From assembly GCF_024643205.1 (NCBI RefSeq), contig NZ_JAMKQJ010000004.1:437801-501800 (forward strand): a DNA stretch of 64,000 nucleotides. The letters run 5' to 3'. Every line of letters begins with the position of its first letter. Within the stretch, counting starts at the first letter, position 1. The stretch comes from Parapedobacter tibetensis (GTDB lineage Bacteria; Bacteroidota; Bacteroidia; Sphingobacteriales; Sphingobacteriaceae). A program made the translations under genes and the position numbers. Below the pieces are notes generated by a model, which did no database searches, had not been told where the DNA came from, and saw only the letters and a list, made by a program, of their open reading frames with translations. Positions 9,435 to 18,580 of this stretch are shown piece after piece.

Positions 9435-9476
9435 AAAAGCGGCAGTCATCGGTACGATAGATTGCCGCTTTTTTTG
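9435..9476 (+). terminator. Rho-independent terminator after the CAT permease
   Basis: Perfect 10-base stem AAAAGCGGCA (9435-9444) and TGCCGCTTTT (9463-9472), loop of 18 bases, followed by more T. It lies 20 bases after the stop codon of the permease gene. Confidence 0.85.
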
Positions 9477-10166
9477 CCACCTATTAAGTTTTTTGGAAGA
9501 TATTTTTTATACGCTCGAGAAGACTCCCTTAGAATCATTCGCCTTAACCTCCATGCCGCGCCCGACGACGTCATCGAGGAAGAAGCCGGTGACGCGGAGT
9601 CCAACATGGAAGGCTGGCTCATGGAACGCTATTGTGACGGCGCGCATCCCCCGCGTGTAGGTTTTCTGCGCTCAGCTATACCGAAACCAGCGTATTCAGC
9701 AGGCTGTTTAAGAAGTGGTATGGGCTGTCGCCACGTGCGTATCGGAAGAGCCAACAGCGTGATGATGGCGGCGGCTAAAGGGAGCTTACAATTTCCTGTA
9801 CCGTCTATTTTGCCAAGTTTTTATGCAGTTGAGGTCAACTTTCAGGGTTGGCTTTGCCCCTACCTTTGTCTTCATAATGGAAGCAACATACACAAACACA
9901 CGATATGGTAAGGGGAGCACCTACCAATTCCTTACCAACGCGGAGGTATTCGTAATGGCCGACCGCGCCCTTGAGTCGCTGCTGGTGAAGCACGACGATA
10001 GTTGGCAAGCAAACCAACCAAACTATTAAAATGGCAAAGCATCGGTTTTGCATAGCACGGCAAGTTAAGATAGCCCATTTGTCCGGCCCGTTTCAAGAGC
10101 AGGGCACCCTGTACTTCGTTGGGTAGATACGCTTTAGTCGCCTCCGCTTCTTTCAGTTATCCCAAC
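9477..10166. pseudogene. Gene debris, including the C-terminal end of an AraC-family regulator
   Basis: About 690 bases without an intact gene. On the plus strand, 9656-9778 reads CRFSALSYTETSVFSRLF followed by KKWYGLSPRAYRKS and a stop, which is the second helix-turn-helix and closing motif of an AraC/XylS regulator (compare the family pattern GFSDxSxFSRxFKKxxGxSPxxYR). A stop codon at 9635 blocks the frame upstream, and no N-terminal part was found. On the minus strand, 9498-9645 (AVTIAFHEPAFHVGLRV...) and about 10058-10146 (EAEATKAYLPNEVQGALLL...) look protein-like but match no family I recognise. The stretch is higher in GC than its surroundings near 9540-9770. It is best read as decayed DNA left by an insertion or deletion. 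Confidence 0.5.
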
Positions 10167-11558
10167 TTAAAAGTCGACAACAACGGCCCCCTCCACGGCG
10201 CGTTGGATATCTTCTGGAAGGTTGGCGAATAAGTCGTATCCGGTTTGTTGTTCAATGGCATCAACACTTACCTGATAATTTTGCCACCGCTCATCAACAT
10301 CATTGCTATTTGGCATATCTACAGCGATAATTCGCGTATCCGCGGTAACGCGAGCCAGATCATCATCACCTTTCGTTAAGAGTAGCGCAACTTTCCAAAT
10401 CCGGGCAGGCACTGTTATTTTCCCATTGTCAATGGTCTCGGCTTCTCCATTGTCGCCCTTCCCACCTTTTCCATACAAACCCATAATGATATAGGCCTCG
10501 CGGCCATTTCTCACCTGGGCGCGGATCTCGTTTTCCAAGTCTGCCCATGGTCCGCCGTTGTTTTCCGGCGCTTGCGGGATCATGTTTGTCATCAAAAATG
10601 TCGATGAATTAGCCTCATAGGAACTCGTCCGGTCAGCCGATGGGCAATTATGCCCCCTATTAAATCCAGAACCTGTGTAGCTAGCATGGGATACGACGTA
10701 CCAGCTTTGGGGAATACCAATATAGGGTGCAAAATTGTCCTGGCGGCCTACCTCACCGGTGATATTGGCCTCGTCCAAATGCCAACTTACCCAATTCGGC
10801 GTTCCGCGGTCGCGGTTGTATGACAATACATAGTAATGATGATCAATGAGGTAGTTGGAATAATTTATGATGTTGTCATCGGCGTCTGAAGGATTCCCGA
10901 ATAGCATGTTGCTGTTATCGCCTACTGATGGTGGCGCATCTTCCCCCTTTTCAACGCCGCGCGGCTCTTCATCGGCGGGGTCATAACCACCGCCCTCCCA
11001 CGTACCCGGCTCGCCTAATACAATCCCCGACTCACCTGTCCCTTTGAAAACGATATCGTCGATGTTGAGGCGGCCACCACCGGTTTTAACGATCCGAAAC
11101 CGCACCTTCCCGGTGTCTGAAACGGCAAACGAATCCAATTTCAGGGTGTGTGAAGAGGTTGTCATCTCCTCGCCAACCTGCTGAAAGCCCTCTCCATCCG
11201 GCGCCATATACAAATGCCAAGTAGCTGGAGCATCATTGCCGAAAAGTCCGTGTTTGAAGTAGACCATCTCAAGGTTCGATACCTGAAAAGCGGTACTTAT
11301 ACTTCCCGTATTTCGGATGCGAACGGCGCGTTTGCCATTTTTTGCGTCAGCTTGGAACGCGCCACCCCAGATCAGGGCATCGTCAAACTCCCATATCCCT
11401 GTATTTAACGGCAGTTCGCCTGTTGCATAAGCGTCTTTCCGGGCACCTTCAAAGTCTTCGGTGATGCGATAGGTAGCAGCTTCCGGTTTCGGATTGTTAC
11501 GTTTATCGCCACAACCCAATGCCAAGAGGAAACAACTGCCAAGCAGGACTCTTTTCAT
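10167..11558 (-). CDS. Secreted DNA/RNA non-specific endonuclease, lipoprotein
   Basis: Nuclease of the NUC1/endonuclease G (beta-beta-alpha metal) family, likely anchored to the outer membrane and degrading extracellular nucleic acid. ATG 11558 is chosen because it starts a lipoprotein signal, MKRVLLGSCFLLALGCGD, with the lipobox cysteine at about residue 16; the open frame extends further upstream but without sense. Residues 35-170 form a jelly-roll-like N-terminal module (EDFEGARKDAYATG...), then the nuclease domain has FNRGHNCPSADRT with catalytic His near 303 and the later TNMIPQAPENNGGPW containing the metal-ligand Asn. The first residue of the usual DRGH motif is Asn here. The gene diverges from the TonB receptor gene; phosphate or nucleotide scavenging by the pair is only a guess. 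Confidence 0.87.
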   Translation of the reverse strand: MKRVLLGSCFLLALGCGDKRNNPKPEAATYRITEDFEGARKDAYATGELPLNTGIWEFDDALIWGGAFQADAKNGKRAVRIRNTGSISTAFQVSNLEMVYFKHGLFGNDAPATWHLYMAPDGEGFQQVGEEMTTSSHTLKLDSFAVSDTGKVRFRIVKTGGGRLNIDDIVFKGTGESGIVLGEPGTWEGGGYDPADEEPRGVEKGEDAPPSVGDNSNMLFGNPSDADDNIINYSNYLIDHHYYVLSYNRDRGTPNWVSWHLDEANITGEVGRQDNFAPYIGIPQSWYVVSHASYTGSGFNRGHNCPSADRTSSYEANSSTFLMTNMIPQAPENNGGPWADLENEIRAQVRNGREAYIIMGLYGKGGKGDNGEAETIDNGKITVPARIWKVALLLTKGDDDLARVTADTRIIAVDMPNSNDVDERWQNYQVSVDAIEQQTGYDLFANLPEDIQRAVEGAVVVDF

Positions 11559-11562
11559 GTCC

Positions 11563-11593
11563 CAAACATAACTATCCTCGTAATGACCTGCAA
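11563..11593 (-). promoter_or_regulatory. Promoter of the nuclease gene
   Basis: On the minus strand TTG (11593-11591), a 20-base spacer and TATGTTTG (11570-11563). The -7 element ends only four bases before the chosen ATG, so the mRNA would be almost or fully leaderless, or translation uses a later start. Confidence 0.5.
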
Positions 11594-11695
11594 GCATAAT
11601 CAACGTATCGTGGAGAAATCCACAGTGAGACCGACTTGTTGATAAAAAAGATGTTAGATAATATTGTGTTAATATTAACTTCACACGCAAAAGGC

Positions 11696-11703
11696 TACCT
11701 TTG
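11696..11703 (+). promoter_or_regulatory. -7 element of the TonB receptor gene
   Basis: TACCTTTG matches TAnnTTTG. No good -33 element lies 19-21 bases upstream, so the promoter may need an activator. Transcription would start near 11710, giving a leader of about 118 bases before ATG 11828. Confidence 0.45.
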
Positions 11704-11827
11704 TGCTGTAAAATAACCATTCATCCCATGAATGTATCGTTTTTCACGGCACTTGAATTTTCATTTTTCTCGCTTAGGAGGAAAAACGACTTCATTCACA
11801 CTCGAATTTTTATCAATTTATGTACGT

Positions 11828-14473
11828 ATGAGAAAGAAAATTACTAAATGGACAACATTAGTTACTGTTTTTTTAATGATCAGCAATTATTCCTGGGCAC
11901 AGCGTGCGCTCACGGGAAAGGTTACCGATGGCGATGAGCCAGTGGCCGGAGCAACCGTTTTGATCAGGGGCACTTCCATCGCTACGGCAACCGATAGCGA
12001 CGGGAACTTTACCCTTTCCACAGACCGCGAATCCGGTGAAATCATGATCAGAATCATCGGCTTTTCGAGCAAGACGGTGCCGTTCTCTACAACATCCAAT
12101 TTGGGTATCATCGTATTATCGCCCTCGGACTCGCAATCGTTGGAAGAAGTAGTAGTGGTGGGCCGTGGAATCATCGACATCGCCGAAGACCGTAAAACGC
12201 CTATTGCGGTGTCTACCGTTAGTAGATCGGAAATTCAAAACAAGGGTATCGGCAACGTCGAGTTCCCGGAAATCATGAAAAACACGCCATCGGTTTATGT
12301 AACGAACCAGGCCAGCGGATTTGGTGATGGACAGAATTTCCTACGTGGGTTCGATCAATCCAATACGGCTTACCTGCTGAATGGACAGCCGATCAATGGG
12401 ATGGAAGACGGAAACATGTATTGGTCCAACTGGAGTTCAATCGCTGACGTGGCAAACGCCGTGCAGGTGCAGCGTGGTTTAGGATCGTCTAAACTAGCTA
12501 TCTCTTCTGTCGGCGGTACAATAAATATTGTTACTAAAGCGACGGACTTGGAACAAGGCGGTTTCGTTCGTTTCATGACTGGCAACAACGGCTACGCTAA
12601 GGGTACGGTAAGCTATAATACCGGCCTCAAGAATAAATGGGGCTTTTCCATGATGCTGGATTATTGGCGCGCAGATGCTAAATACGCCGTAGGTACGCAA
12701 GGAAATGGACAAAGCTACTTCTTCTCCGTGGGTTACAAACCAAACGAAAGCCATAATTTCAACTTCATGCTCTTCGGTGCGCCGCAACAGCACGGACAGA
12801 ACTATGCCAAGAATATGGAAACGAGCTATTTCGACAACGGAAGCGTTGAATTTCCCGGCTACGATTTAACCGGTATCCGCGGCAATCATAATTATGGCCG
12901 TTACAACGGCGACGGACTGTCACTGGTAACCAACTTTTATCATAAACCGGTAGCCAATCTTAACTGGGACTTTGATATTACCGAAAAATCATCACTTTCT
13001 ACCGTACTCTATGCGTCCATTGGGCGGGGTGGCGGTACGGGCGCGTTGGGCAACGGTGTAAACCGCCTAGACCAGCAATTCGGCCCGGCTTACGGACCCA
13101 ACGGTGAATTACTTTGGGATAATATCGCGAGTTATAACAACTCGATTACAAGTGGTGTGAGCCAAGGATACGAAGGCACCATGCTGCGGGCTTCGATGAA
13201 CAACCACTTCTGGTATGGAATGGTATCGAATTTCACGCACGAGACGGATTATGGCTTTACATTTAATGTTGGGGCTGATCTCCGGTTTTACCAAGGCGAC
13301 CACTTCCGCCAGGTCATCAATAAATTGGGATTAAATAGCCGGATTGAAAATAGCCCGGCACACGGCGGTGATTTCGAAATCACCAAATCTTACAAAGCAG
13401 ACCCTTGGGCGGCGCTTTTCAACTACGCACCAGAAGATCAGCGGGTAGGTTATGACGATTCGGAAAGCATTAATTACCAGGGTGCTTTTGGACAAGTGGA
13501 ATACGCGAGAGATGGATTTACGGTGTTTGCGCAAGGTTCTGTTTCCAACCAGTCTTATGTGAAATACAATCGCTGGAACTATGACGAACGAGAAGCGAAA
13601 TCTGATACTGAAAACAAAATAGGTTATAACATTAAGGGCGGGGCTTCTTATACTTTTGAAGATCAGCACACGATTTTTGCCAATATCGGCCAGTATTCCC
13701 GTCAGCCGTTTTTGGATAACATTTTCCCCCAGGGCAGCGTTGAATTTACCGATCCAAAGGTGGATAACGAGGAGATTTTCGGACTGGAAGCCGGCTATCG
13801 ATTTTCGATTCCAAATTTTGTCGTTAATCTGAACGGCTATTACACCTCTTGGGAAAATCGTTTTGAGACGTTCTTCGTCAGAGGCATAGAAGTCGACGGA
13901 ACGGTGTACGATGAAACAACTTACCTCTTAACCGGTGTAACACAACTTCATAAAGGATTGGAACTGGATTTCCAGGCAAATGTTACCCCGCAATGGATGA
14001 TTCGCGGCTATGGTTCATTGGGTGACTGGCAGTATGACGGCGATTCACCTTTCAACCTAAGAAATGATGAGAATTCACAAATCATTCAAAGTGGTAATCT
14101 CGAACTTTCCGGTGCAAAGGTTGGCGACGCTGCCCAAACCTCGTTTGGACTGGGAACACGCTATGACATTCTGGAAGAGTTGTCAATCGATGTCGATTAC
14201 AATTTCTACAGCAACCTCTATGAGCAAGTAAATGCATCGAGCGTCATTGATGCAGTGCTTGACGGGGAGGTATACAGTCCCGAGAAACTTGATTCGTTCG
14301 GTGTTCTTGACGCCGGAGTCAGCTATACGTTCAACATCGGGGCGCAGCGGTTGAAATTCCGCGGCAACGTGATGAACATTTTAAACCAGGAATATTTCAG
14401 CCGTAAAACCGGCAACGGTTACTATTACGGCTTAGGCACCACGTGGAACGCTGGGCTCACGTATAGCTTTTAA
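11828..14473 (+). CDS. TonB-dependent outer membrane receptor
   Basis: Outer-membrane beta-barrel that imports a ligand with TonB energy. ATG 11828 is chosen because it gives a clean signal peptide, MRKKITKWTTLVTVFLMISNY... ending in WAQ near residue 25. Then come a carboxypeptidase-regulatory-like domain (LTGKVTDGDEPVAGATV, about 28-110), a short linker with LEEVVVVG that serves as the TonB-box region, the plug (IQNKGIGNVEFPEIMKNTPSV, FLRGFDQSNTAYLLNG) and a 22-strand barrel ending in the aromatic residue of TYSF. At 881 residues it is shorter than SusC proteins and no SusD-like gene follows, so it resembles siderophore or small-molecule receptors rather than glycan uptake. Ligand unknown. 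Confidence 0.92.
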   Translation: MRKKITKWTTLVTVFLMISNYSWAQRALTGKVTDGDEPVAGATVLIRGTSIATATDSDGNFTLSTDRESGEIMIRIIGFSSKTVPFSTTSNLGIIVLSPSDSQSLEEVVVVGRGIIDIAEDRKTPIAVSTVSRSEIQNKGIGNVEFPEIMKNTPSVYVTNQASGFGDGQNFLRGFDQSNTAYLLNGQPINGMEDGNMYWSNWSSIADVANAVQVQRGLGSSKLAISSVGGTINIVTKATDLEQGGFVRFMTGNNGYAKGTVSYNTGLKNKWGFSMMLDYWRADAKYAVGTQGNGQSYFFSVGYKPNESHNFNFMLFGAPQQHGQNYAKNMETSYFDNGSVEFPGYDLTGIRGNHNYGRYNGDGLSLVTNFYHKPVANLNWDFDITEKSSLSTVLYASIGRGGGTGALGNGVNRLDQQFGPAYGPNGELLWDNIASYNNSITSGVSQGYEGTMLRASMNNHFWYGMVSNFTHETDYGFTFNVGADLRFYQGDHFRQVINKLGLNSRIENSPAHGGDFEITKSYKADPWAALFNYAPEDQRVGYDDSESINYQGAFGQVEYARDGFTVFAQGSVSNQSYVKYNRWNYDEREAKSDTENKIGYNIKGGASYTFEDQHTIFANIGQYSRQPFLDNIFPQGSVEFTDPKVDNEEIFGLEAGYRFSIPNFVVNLNGYYTSWENRFETFFVRGIEVDGTVYDETTYLLTGVTQLHKGLELDFQANVTPQWMIRGYGSLGDWQYDGDSPFNLRNDENSQIIQSGNLELSGAKVGDAAQTSFGLGTRYDILEELSIDVDYNFYSNLYEQVNASSVIDAVLDGEVYSPEKLDSFGVLDAGVSYTFNIGAQRLKFRGNVMNILNQEYFSRKTGNGYYYGLGTTWNAGLTYSF

Positions 14474-14496
14474 ACGTTACCTAAGTAACACACATG

Positions 14497-14535
14497 GGAA
14501 GGGCTGTTCTTAGTGAAGGACAGCCTTTCCTTTTT
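14497..14535 (+). terminator. Terminator after the TonB receptor gene
   Basis: Stem of 13 pairs with two G-T wobbles: 14497-14509 with 14518-14530, followed by TTTTTC. It lies 24 bases after the receptor stop codon. Confidence 0.75.
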
Positions 14536-14536
14536 C

Positions 14537-15181
14537 TTATGAATTGTAATGGAATTCGTCTACGTAAGGCAAGCTGATCATTTCGTTATTAAATTGTTGC
14601 AGGTTCTTCCTGTCGGCACTCAGCTCAAAAACAACGGCTAGTTTTCCGGCGCGTTTGCTTACCGTTTTACGCGTGTGTCTGATGCGATATTTATCCATCA
14701 AGCGTTTCAACTCTTCTAGGTTATCGGTATCCATATTGTGAAAACCAACGAAAATGGTGCGCGTCAGGAACAACCGCTCCATGCCACCTTCAACTTTAGC
14801 AAAAAGGGATAATACAATCACGGTAATTACAGCAAGCAACAGCGCCAACCCATGGTATCCGATGCCCGCTGCCATGCCAATCCCCGCTACGACCCAGATC
14901 ACCGCAGCCGTAGTGAGCCCCATTACCGAGAACTTATCTTTGAAGATGACACCGGCGCCAATAAAACCGATACCGGTAATGATATTAGCGGCGATCCGGT
15001 CGTCACTCCCCACGCCAAAGCGTGAAACAATGGTGAATACCGTCGCCCCTAAGCAAATGAGCACAATGGTGCGAAAGCCGGCTGATTTATTTTTGTACTC
15101 ACGCTCCAGCCCCACCAGGCTGCCCGCCAGTATAGAGATTCCAATAGAAATCAAATCATGGTGTTCCGGTAAAAAGTCCAT
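14537..15181 (-). CDS. MgtC/SapB-family membrane protein
   Basis: Inner-membrane protein of the MgtC family, linked in other bacteria to survival at low Mg2+ and control of the F1Fo ATPase. The N-terminal half holds four to five hydrophobic helices with family signatures GSLVGLEREYKNKSAGFRT (about 20-38), ICLGATVFT and GIGFIGAGVIFKD; the soluble C-terminal half (about 140-214) is an ACT-like domain, with KRLMDKYRIR and the final YVDEFHYNS. Length, 214 residues, is usual. It starts two bases after the mutS2 stop codon, so it is the last gene of the DUF4296-mutS2 operon. No Mg2+-responsive leader is possible at such spacing. True function in this group is untested. Confidence 0.88.
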   Translation of the reverse strand: MDFLPEHHDLISIGISILAGSLVGLEREYKNKSAGFRTIVLICLGATVFTIVSRFGVGSDDRIAANIITGIGFIGAGVIFKDKFSVMGLTTAAVIWVVAGIGMAAGIGYHGLALLLAVITVIVLSLFAKVEGGMERLFLTRTIFVGFHNMDTDNLEELKRLMDKYRIRHTRKTVSKRAGKLAVVFELSADRKNLQQFNNEMISLPYVDEFHYNS

Positions 15182-15183
15182 TT

Positions 15184-17559
15184 TTATTCAAAATAAGCAT
15201 ACGTAATTCCCTCACCTCCCCTATCTTGATGTTCGTCTTCCATTCGGCTCACTTCTCCGTATTTGCGCAAATAATCTCGGATAAATTTGCGCAAAATCCC
15301 ATCGCCTTTGCCATGGATGATTTTGAGGCTTGGAAACCCCATCATTAACGCCCTATCCAGGTATTTCTCGATTTCATAAAGTGCTGCTTCGGTACGCATA
15401 CCACGTACATCCACTTCAGGACGGAAACTAGCTACATCATTCGATATTTTGGCATGGTGCGATTGCCGCGAAACCTTTTTGGGGCTCTTATTTGTAATAC
15501 GGGCTACATTGTTTCGCTTTTGGACGGTACGGAGCTCGCCCATTGCCAATACAAGGTTATTTTTGGCAACACTGATTACTTGTGCTTCATTGCCCGTTTC
15601 CAACAGTTGAACCCAATCACCTACTTCAATATGGTCATCCGCTACGGGCTGTTGTTTATGGATTTCCGGCTTTGGTGTTTCCTGCGTATGTTTTTGCAAT
15701 TCGGCATCCAATTGTTTCCGTAGCATTTTGGTTTTATCCTTATCCGCCTGGCTTTCCTTGATGCCCGCAATGGTATTTTCCACGAGTTTATTGGCATTCT
15801 TAATAATCTCCTTCGCCTCTTCACGGGCCTTGCTGATAATGGACTTTTTGTTTTCTTCCAAATAAGTCTGTAATGTTTCGTTCTCTTCTTTCAGTAGAGC
15901 CAGTTGCCGCTCTTTTAGGGCGATAGCTGTTTTAGCATCATATACTAGTTTCTTGTCTCGTTCCAAATCAACCAACAATGTATCTACTCGCTTTTGCTGG
16001 ACACCAATCTTTTGCCTGGCGGCATATAAAATGTCTTTGCTCAAGCCTATTTTCTGGGCAATTTCAAAAGCATACGAACTACCGGGTTTACCGGTTTGGA
16101 GGATATATAAGGGCCGCATCGCCGCATTGTCAAACAACATGGACGCATTTTCAAGGCCTTCCGTATTGCTGGCGAAGACTTTTAAATTGGAATAATGGGT
16201 AGTGACCACTCCTCTGACCCGCTTACGGTTAAGTGTGTCCAACACCGCTTCGGCAATGGGTCCACCGAAAAGCGGATCGGTACCCGTGCCAAACTCATCA
16301 ATGAGCACTAAGGTCTTGGCATCTGCATGTTCGGAAAAATACTTCATTTTCGAAAGGTGGGCACTGTACGTACTGAGATCGCTTTCAATCGATTGATCAT
16401 CACCGATATCGACAAACACCCGCCGGAATATCCCTATTTTTGAAGTGGGATCCGCTGGGATAAGCAAACCCGCTTGGACCATCAATTGCAGTAATCCAAT
16501 GGTTTTCATACATACGGATTTCCCTCCTGCATTTGGTCCCGAGACCACAATGACCCGCTGCCCTTCTTCTATTTTTACGTTGAGTGGCACCACAGTTTGT
16601 TGGGTGCTTCTGAAATTGAGCAGTAACAAGGGGTGCCGTGCATTGACCAATGAAAGCGTTGCATCCTTGCTCAACTCAGGCATGTGGGCCTCGATATCGA
16701 TGGCAAACAATGCTTTTGCACGTACAAAATCCACTTTGCTTAGCAAATTGTGATAAGCCAATAACAAAGGGATATGTGGTCGCAGTTCGTCCGTCAAGGC
16801 GGTCAATATTCGGACGATTTCCCGTCGCTTCTCGAATTCAAGGTCGCGCACCTTGTTATTGAGGAGGAACACTTCTTCCGGCTCGATATATACGGTCTGT
16901 CCGGTGGCCGACTCGTCATGCATCCATCCTTTTACCTTGCGCTTGTTTTCGGCTAACACTGGGATGCATAGCCTGCCATCGCGGATCGTGAGGTTGCCAT
17001 CGGCCGTCCAGCCATTTTTCTGGGCGGCTTTGAATACTTGATCGATGCGTTTCCGAGCTTCCTGTTCAGCTTTGACGATGCCAGACAGGATGTCTGCCAG
17101 CAACGGCGAAGCATTGTTTTTTACCTTTCCTTTGGCATCTATGACCGATTCAATGGCCAAAATGATGTTCTTTTCGATGGGAAGGTGCTCAAACAATGCT
17201 TCCAAATTGGGATATTGGCCATTGCGTTCATTAAAGTATCGGATAACGGCAAATACTGTCCTCAAGGACAGCAATACATTGAAAAACTCTTCTTCGGAAA
17301 GGAAAGCACCTATTACCCTGGCCTTTTCTGCATGGGGCTTAATAGGGTATAAATGATCTACGGGAAGCGGGGCGTCATTGGTAAGCAGTTCCTTGAATTC
17401 ATGGGCTTGCCTCAAAAACTTATCGATTTGGTCAAACCTCGTCTGAGGTTGTATTTTATCCACCATCTCCTCGCCCGGTTCACTCAGGCATTTGGATTTG
17501 ACGAGTGTTTTTATGTCCGCAAACCCAAGTTTGTCTATGGCATTATCGGGATAAATCAT
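15184..17559 (-). CDS. mutS2: MutS2 family protein (recombination suppressor / ribosome rescue ATPase)
   Basis: Homologue of MutS that lacks the mismatch-recognition domain. In other bacteria MutS2 suppresses recombination or splits collided ribosomes. Residues 1-300 are the core/lever part; the ATPase follows with Walker A GPNAGGKS (about 341-348), Walker B LVLIDEFGTGTDP (about 420) and the signature STYSAHLSKM. A long coiled coil (about 510-620, KEENETLQTYLEENKK) leads to a KOW-like segment (IEVGDWVQLLETGNEAQV) and a C-terminal Smr nuclease domain with DVRGMRTEAAL and IIHGKGDGILR. Length, 791 residues, is normal. It overlaps the preceding DUF4296 gene by four bases (ATGA) and is followed by mgtC. 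Confidence 0.96.
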   Translation of the reverse strand: MIYPDNAIDKLGFADIKTLVKSKCLSEPGEEMVDKIQPQTRFDQIDKFLRQAHEFKELLTNDAPLPVDHLYPIKPHAEKARVIGAFLSEEEFFNVLLSLRTVFAVIRYFNERNGQYPNLEALFEHLPIEKNIILAIESVIDAKGKVKNNASPLLADILSGIVKAEQEARKRIDQVFKAAQKNGWTADGNLTIRDGRLCIPVLAENKRKVKGWMHDESATGQTVYIEPEEVFLLNNKVRDLEFEKRREIVRILTALTDELRPHIPLLLAYHNLLSKVDFVRAKALFAIDIEAHMPELSKDATLSLVNARHPLLLLNFRSTQQTVVPLNVKIEEGQRVIVVSGPNAGGKSVCMKTIGLLQLMVQAGLLIPADPTSKIGIFRRVFVDIGDDQSIESDLSTYSAHLSKMKYFSEHADAKTLVLIDEFGTGTDPLFGGPIAEAVLDTLNRKRVRGVVTTHYSNLKVFASNTEGLENASMLFDNAAMRPLYILQTGKPGSSYAFEIAQKIGLSKDILYAARQKIGVQQKRVDTLLVDLERDKKLVYDAKTAIALKERQLALLKEENETLQTYLEENKKSIISKAREEAKEIIKNANKLVENTIAGIKESQADKDKTKMLRKQLDAELQKHTQETPKPEIHKQQPVADDHIEVGDWVQLLETGNEAQVISVAKNNLVLAMGELRTVQKRNNVARITNKSPKKVSRQSHHAKISNDVASFRPEVDVRGMRTEAALYEIEKYLDRALMMGFPSLKIIHGKGDGILRKFIRDYLRKYGEVSRMEDEHQDRGGEGITYAYFE

Positions 17560-18137
17560 TCTTGTCTTATGCTATCCTGCAGTTTCCGGGCCCTATCAAA
17601 GCCAATATCCTCCAACATCTTGTTTCGCAATTGCTCAAAGCTCACGGAATCCGGCCCATTGTATGTGCTATCTCCTTTATGCATGAACAATAGGTAACGC
17701 TTGCGTTTGAGATCGAGCGAATCACGTTTTATACGATACAGGCTATCTAGCGTCTGGACATTTCTGATGGAGTCTGCAAGCCGTTGCGACCGATATTTCG
17801 CTTCGATTTCCTCCTGCTCAGCCTTATTCATTCCTTCTAGCTTTTTTTCAATGGATATATAGAATTCTTTCATGATATACGGCCTGCTTGAATAGAATTC
17901 AATACTTCGCCTAAACATCGTGGAATCAATACCATACCGGTTGAAGATTGCATCATAATACGTTTCTCGGTAAGCTCTTGCCGAATCGATGGCCATAGAA
18001 GACAGCTCACCATCCGCTAGGTGCACATCCAGCAATATGTCCGACATCTGATTTTGCCGAATCACATCAGTAGGAATTTTCTCCCCGCAGGAGATGTATA
18101 AAAACAAAACCATCATTCCGGTCAAAAGCAGTCGCAT
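17556..18137 (-). CDS. DUF4296 lipoprotein
   Basis: Bacteroidota-specific protein of unknown function, DUF4296 family. The N-terminus MRLLLTGMMVLFLYISCGEK is a lipoprotein signal with a weak lipobox (YISC). The DUF4296 core follows (QMSDILLDVHLADG, then YYDAIFNRYGIDSTMFRRSIEFYSSRP at residues 63-90, quoted in parts: YYDAIFNRYGIDS and FRRSIEFYSS), and the rest is a charged helical tail. Proteins of this family are thought to sit on the periplasmic side of a membrane. It is the first gene of the operon with mutS2 and mgtC; the promoter with palindrome at 18202-18238 points at it with a leader of about 57 bases. Confidence 0.85.
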   Translation of the reverse strand: MRLLLTGMMVLFLYISCGEKIPTDVIRQNQMSDILLDVHLADGELSSMAIDSARAYRETYYDAIFNRYGIDSTMFRRSIEFYSSRPYIMKEFYISIEKKLEGMNKAEQEEIEAKYRSQRLADSIRNVQTLDSLYRIKRDSLDLKRKRYLLFMHKGDSTYNGPDSVSFEQLRNKMLEDIGFDRARKLQDSIRQE

Positions 18138-18201
18138 CCTATTATATTATCCTTGCCTATCTTTCCAGTTGGTAGATAGGTGCAGGTTTTGTAGTTTTGT
18201 G

Positions 18202-18238
18202 CAAACTTAGACAAATTGTGTGTGAAAAGCAATTTGTC
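18202..18238 (-). promoter_or_regulatory. Promoter with palindrome for the DUF4296-mutS2-mgtC operon
   Basis: On the minus strand TTG (18232-18230), 20-base spacer, TAAGTTTG (18209-18202). The spacer and its flank form a perfect 9-base inverted repeat, GACAAATTG at 18210-18218 and CAATTTGTC at 18230-18238, with an 11-base gap. The same arrangement occurs at 33612-33648 and 47680-47716. Confidence 0.7.
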
Positions 18239-18280
18239 GATCTCTCATCTGCCATTGAGAGAAAAGTTAAGGACAGATGA

Positions 18281-18312
18281 AAACTTAGACAAATTGTGTG
18301 TGAAAAGCAATT
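18281..18312. repeat. Second copy of the palindrome-promoter segment (32-base direct repeat)
   Basis: Bases 18281-18312 repeat 18203-18234 exactly (AAACTTAGACAAATTG...GCAATT), 78 bases apart. In this copy the -7 element reads TAAGTTTT and one arm of the palindrome is altered, so it is probably a decayed duplicate promoter. Confidence 0.8.
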
Positions 18313-18329
18313 ACTCACCTCCAGTCAGC

Positions 18330-18545
18330 TCCAAAGGTGTTCGTGAATGCTTCGCAATTATGGGGGTGTACGGCAGATTGCAGCTTTTTCACGCTGAGCG
18401 CGCAAAGTTTTCCAACGCGAAGACCGCTGAGCTTTTCTTAGCGAGCTTAATCCGCCAACTACGGAAAAGCGTCTCTGCGAACTTTCGTGACACAGTTCTA
18501 TGCGGCTTACCAGTCTCTCATCCGCCGTAGAGAAAAAGGTTATAA
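18330..18545. repeat. REP-like intergenic sequence
   Basis: No gene is visible between the promoter repeats and the yggS-like gene. The stretch is a mixture of phrases such as CGCGAAGACCGCTGAG and GCGTCTCTGCGAACTTTCG that reappear in altered form at 19262-19325, 40005-40045 and 50705-50780. Paired phrases such as AGCTTTTCTTAGCGAGCTT suggest folding. Function unknown. Confidence 0.45.
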
Positions 18546-18580
18546 CAAGATGAGAAACATAAAACGAAATCGTCAAAAAT

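Noticed and set aside
9462..9911. 149-codon frame on the plus strand after the CAT permease
   Set aside because: It begins inside the terminator, changes character along its length and conflicts with the AraC-like frame; treated as debris.
11828..14473. SusC of a polysaccharide utilisation locus
   Set aside because: The receptor is too short for SusC, no SusD gene follows, and no glycoside hydrolases are nearby.
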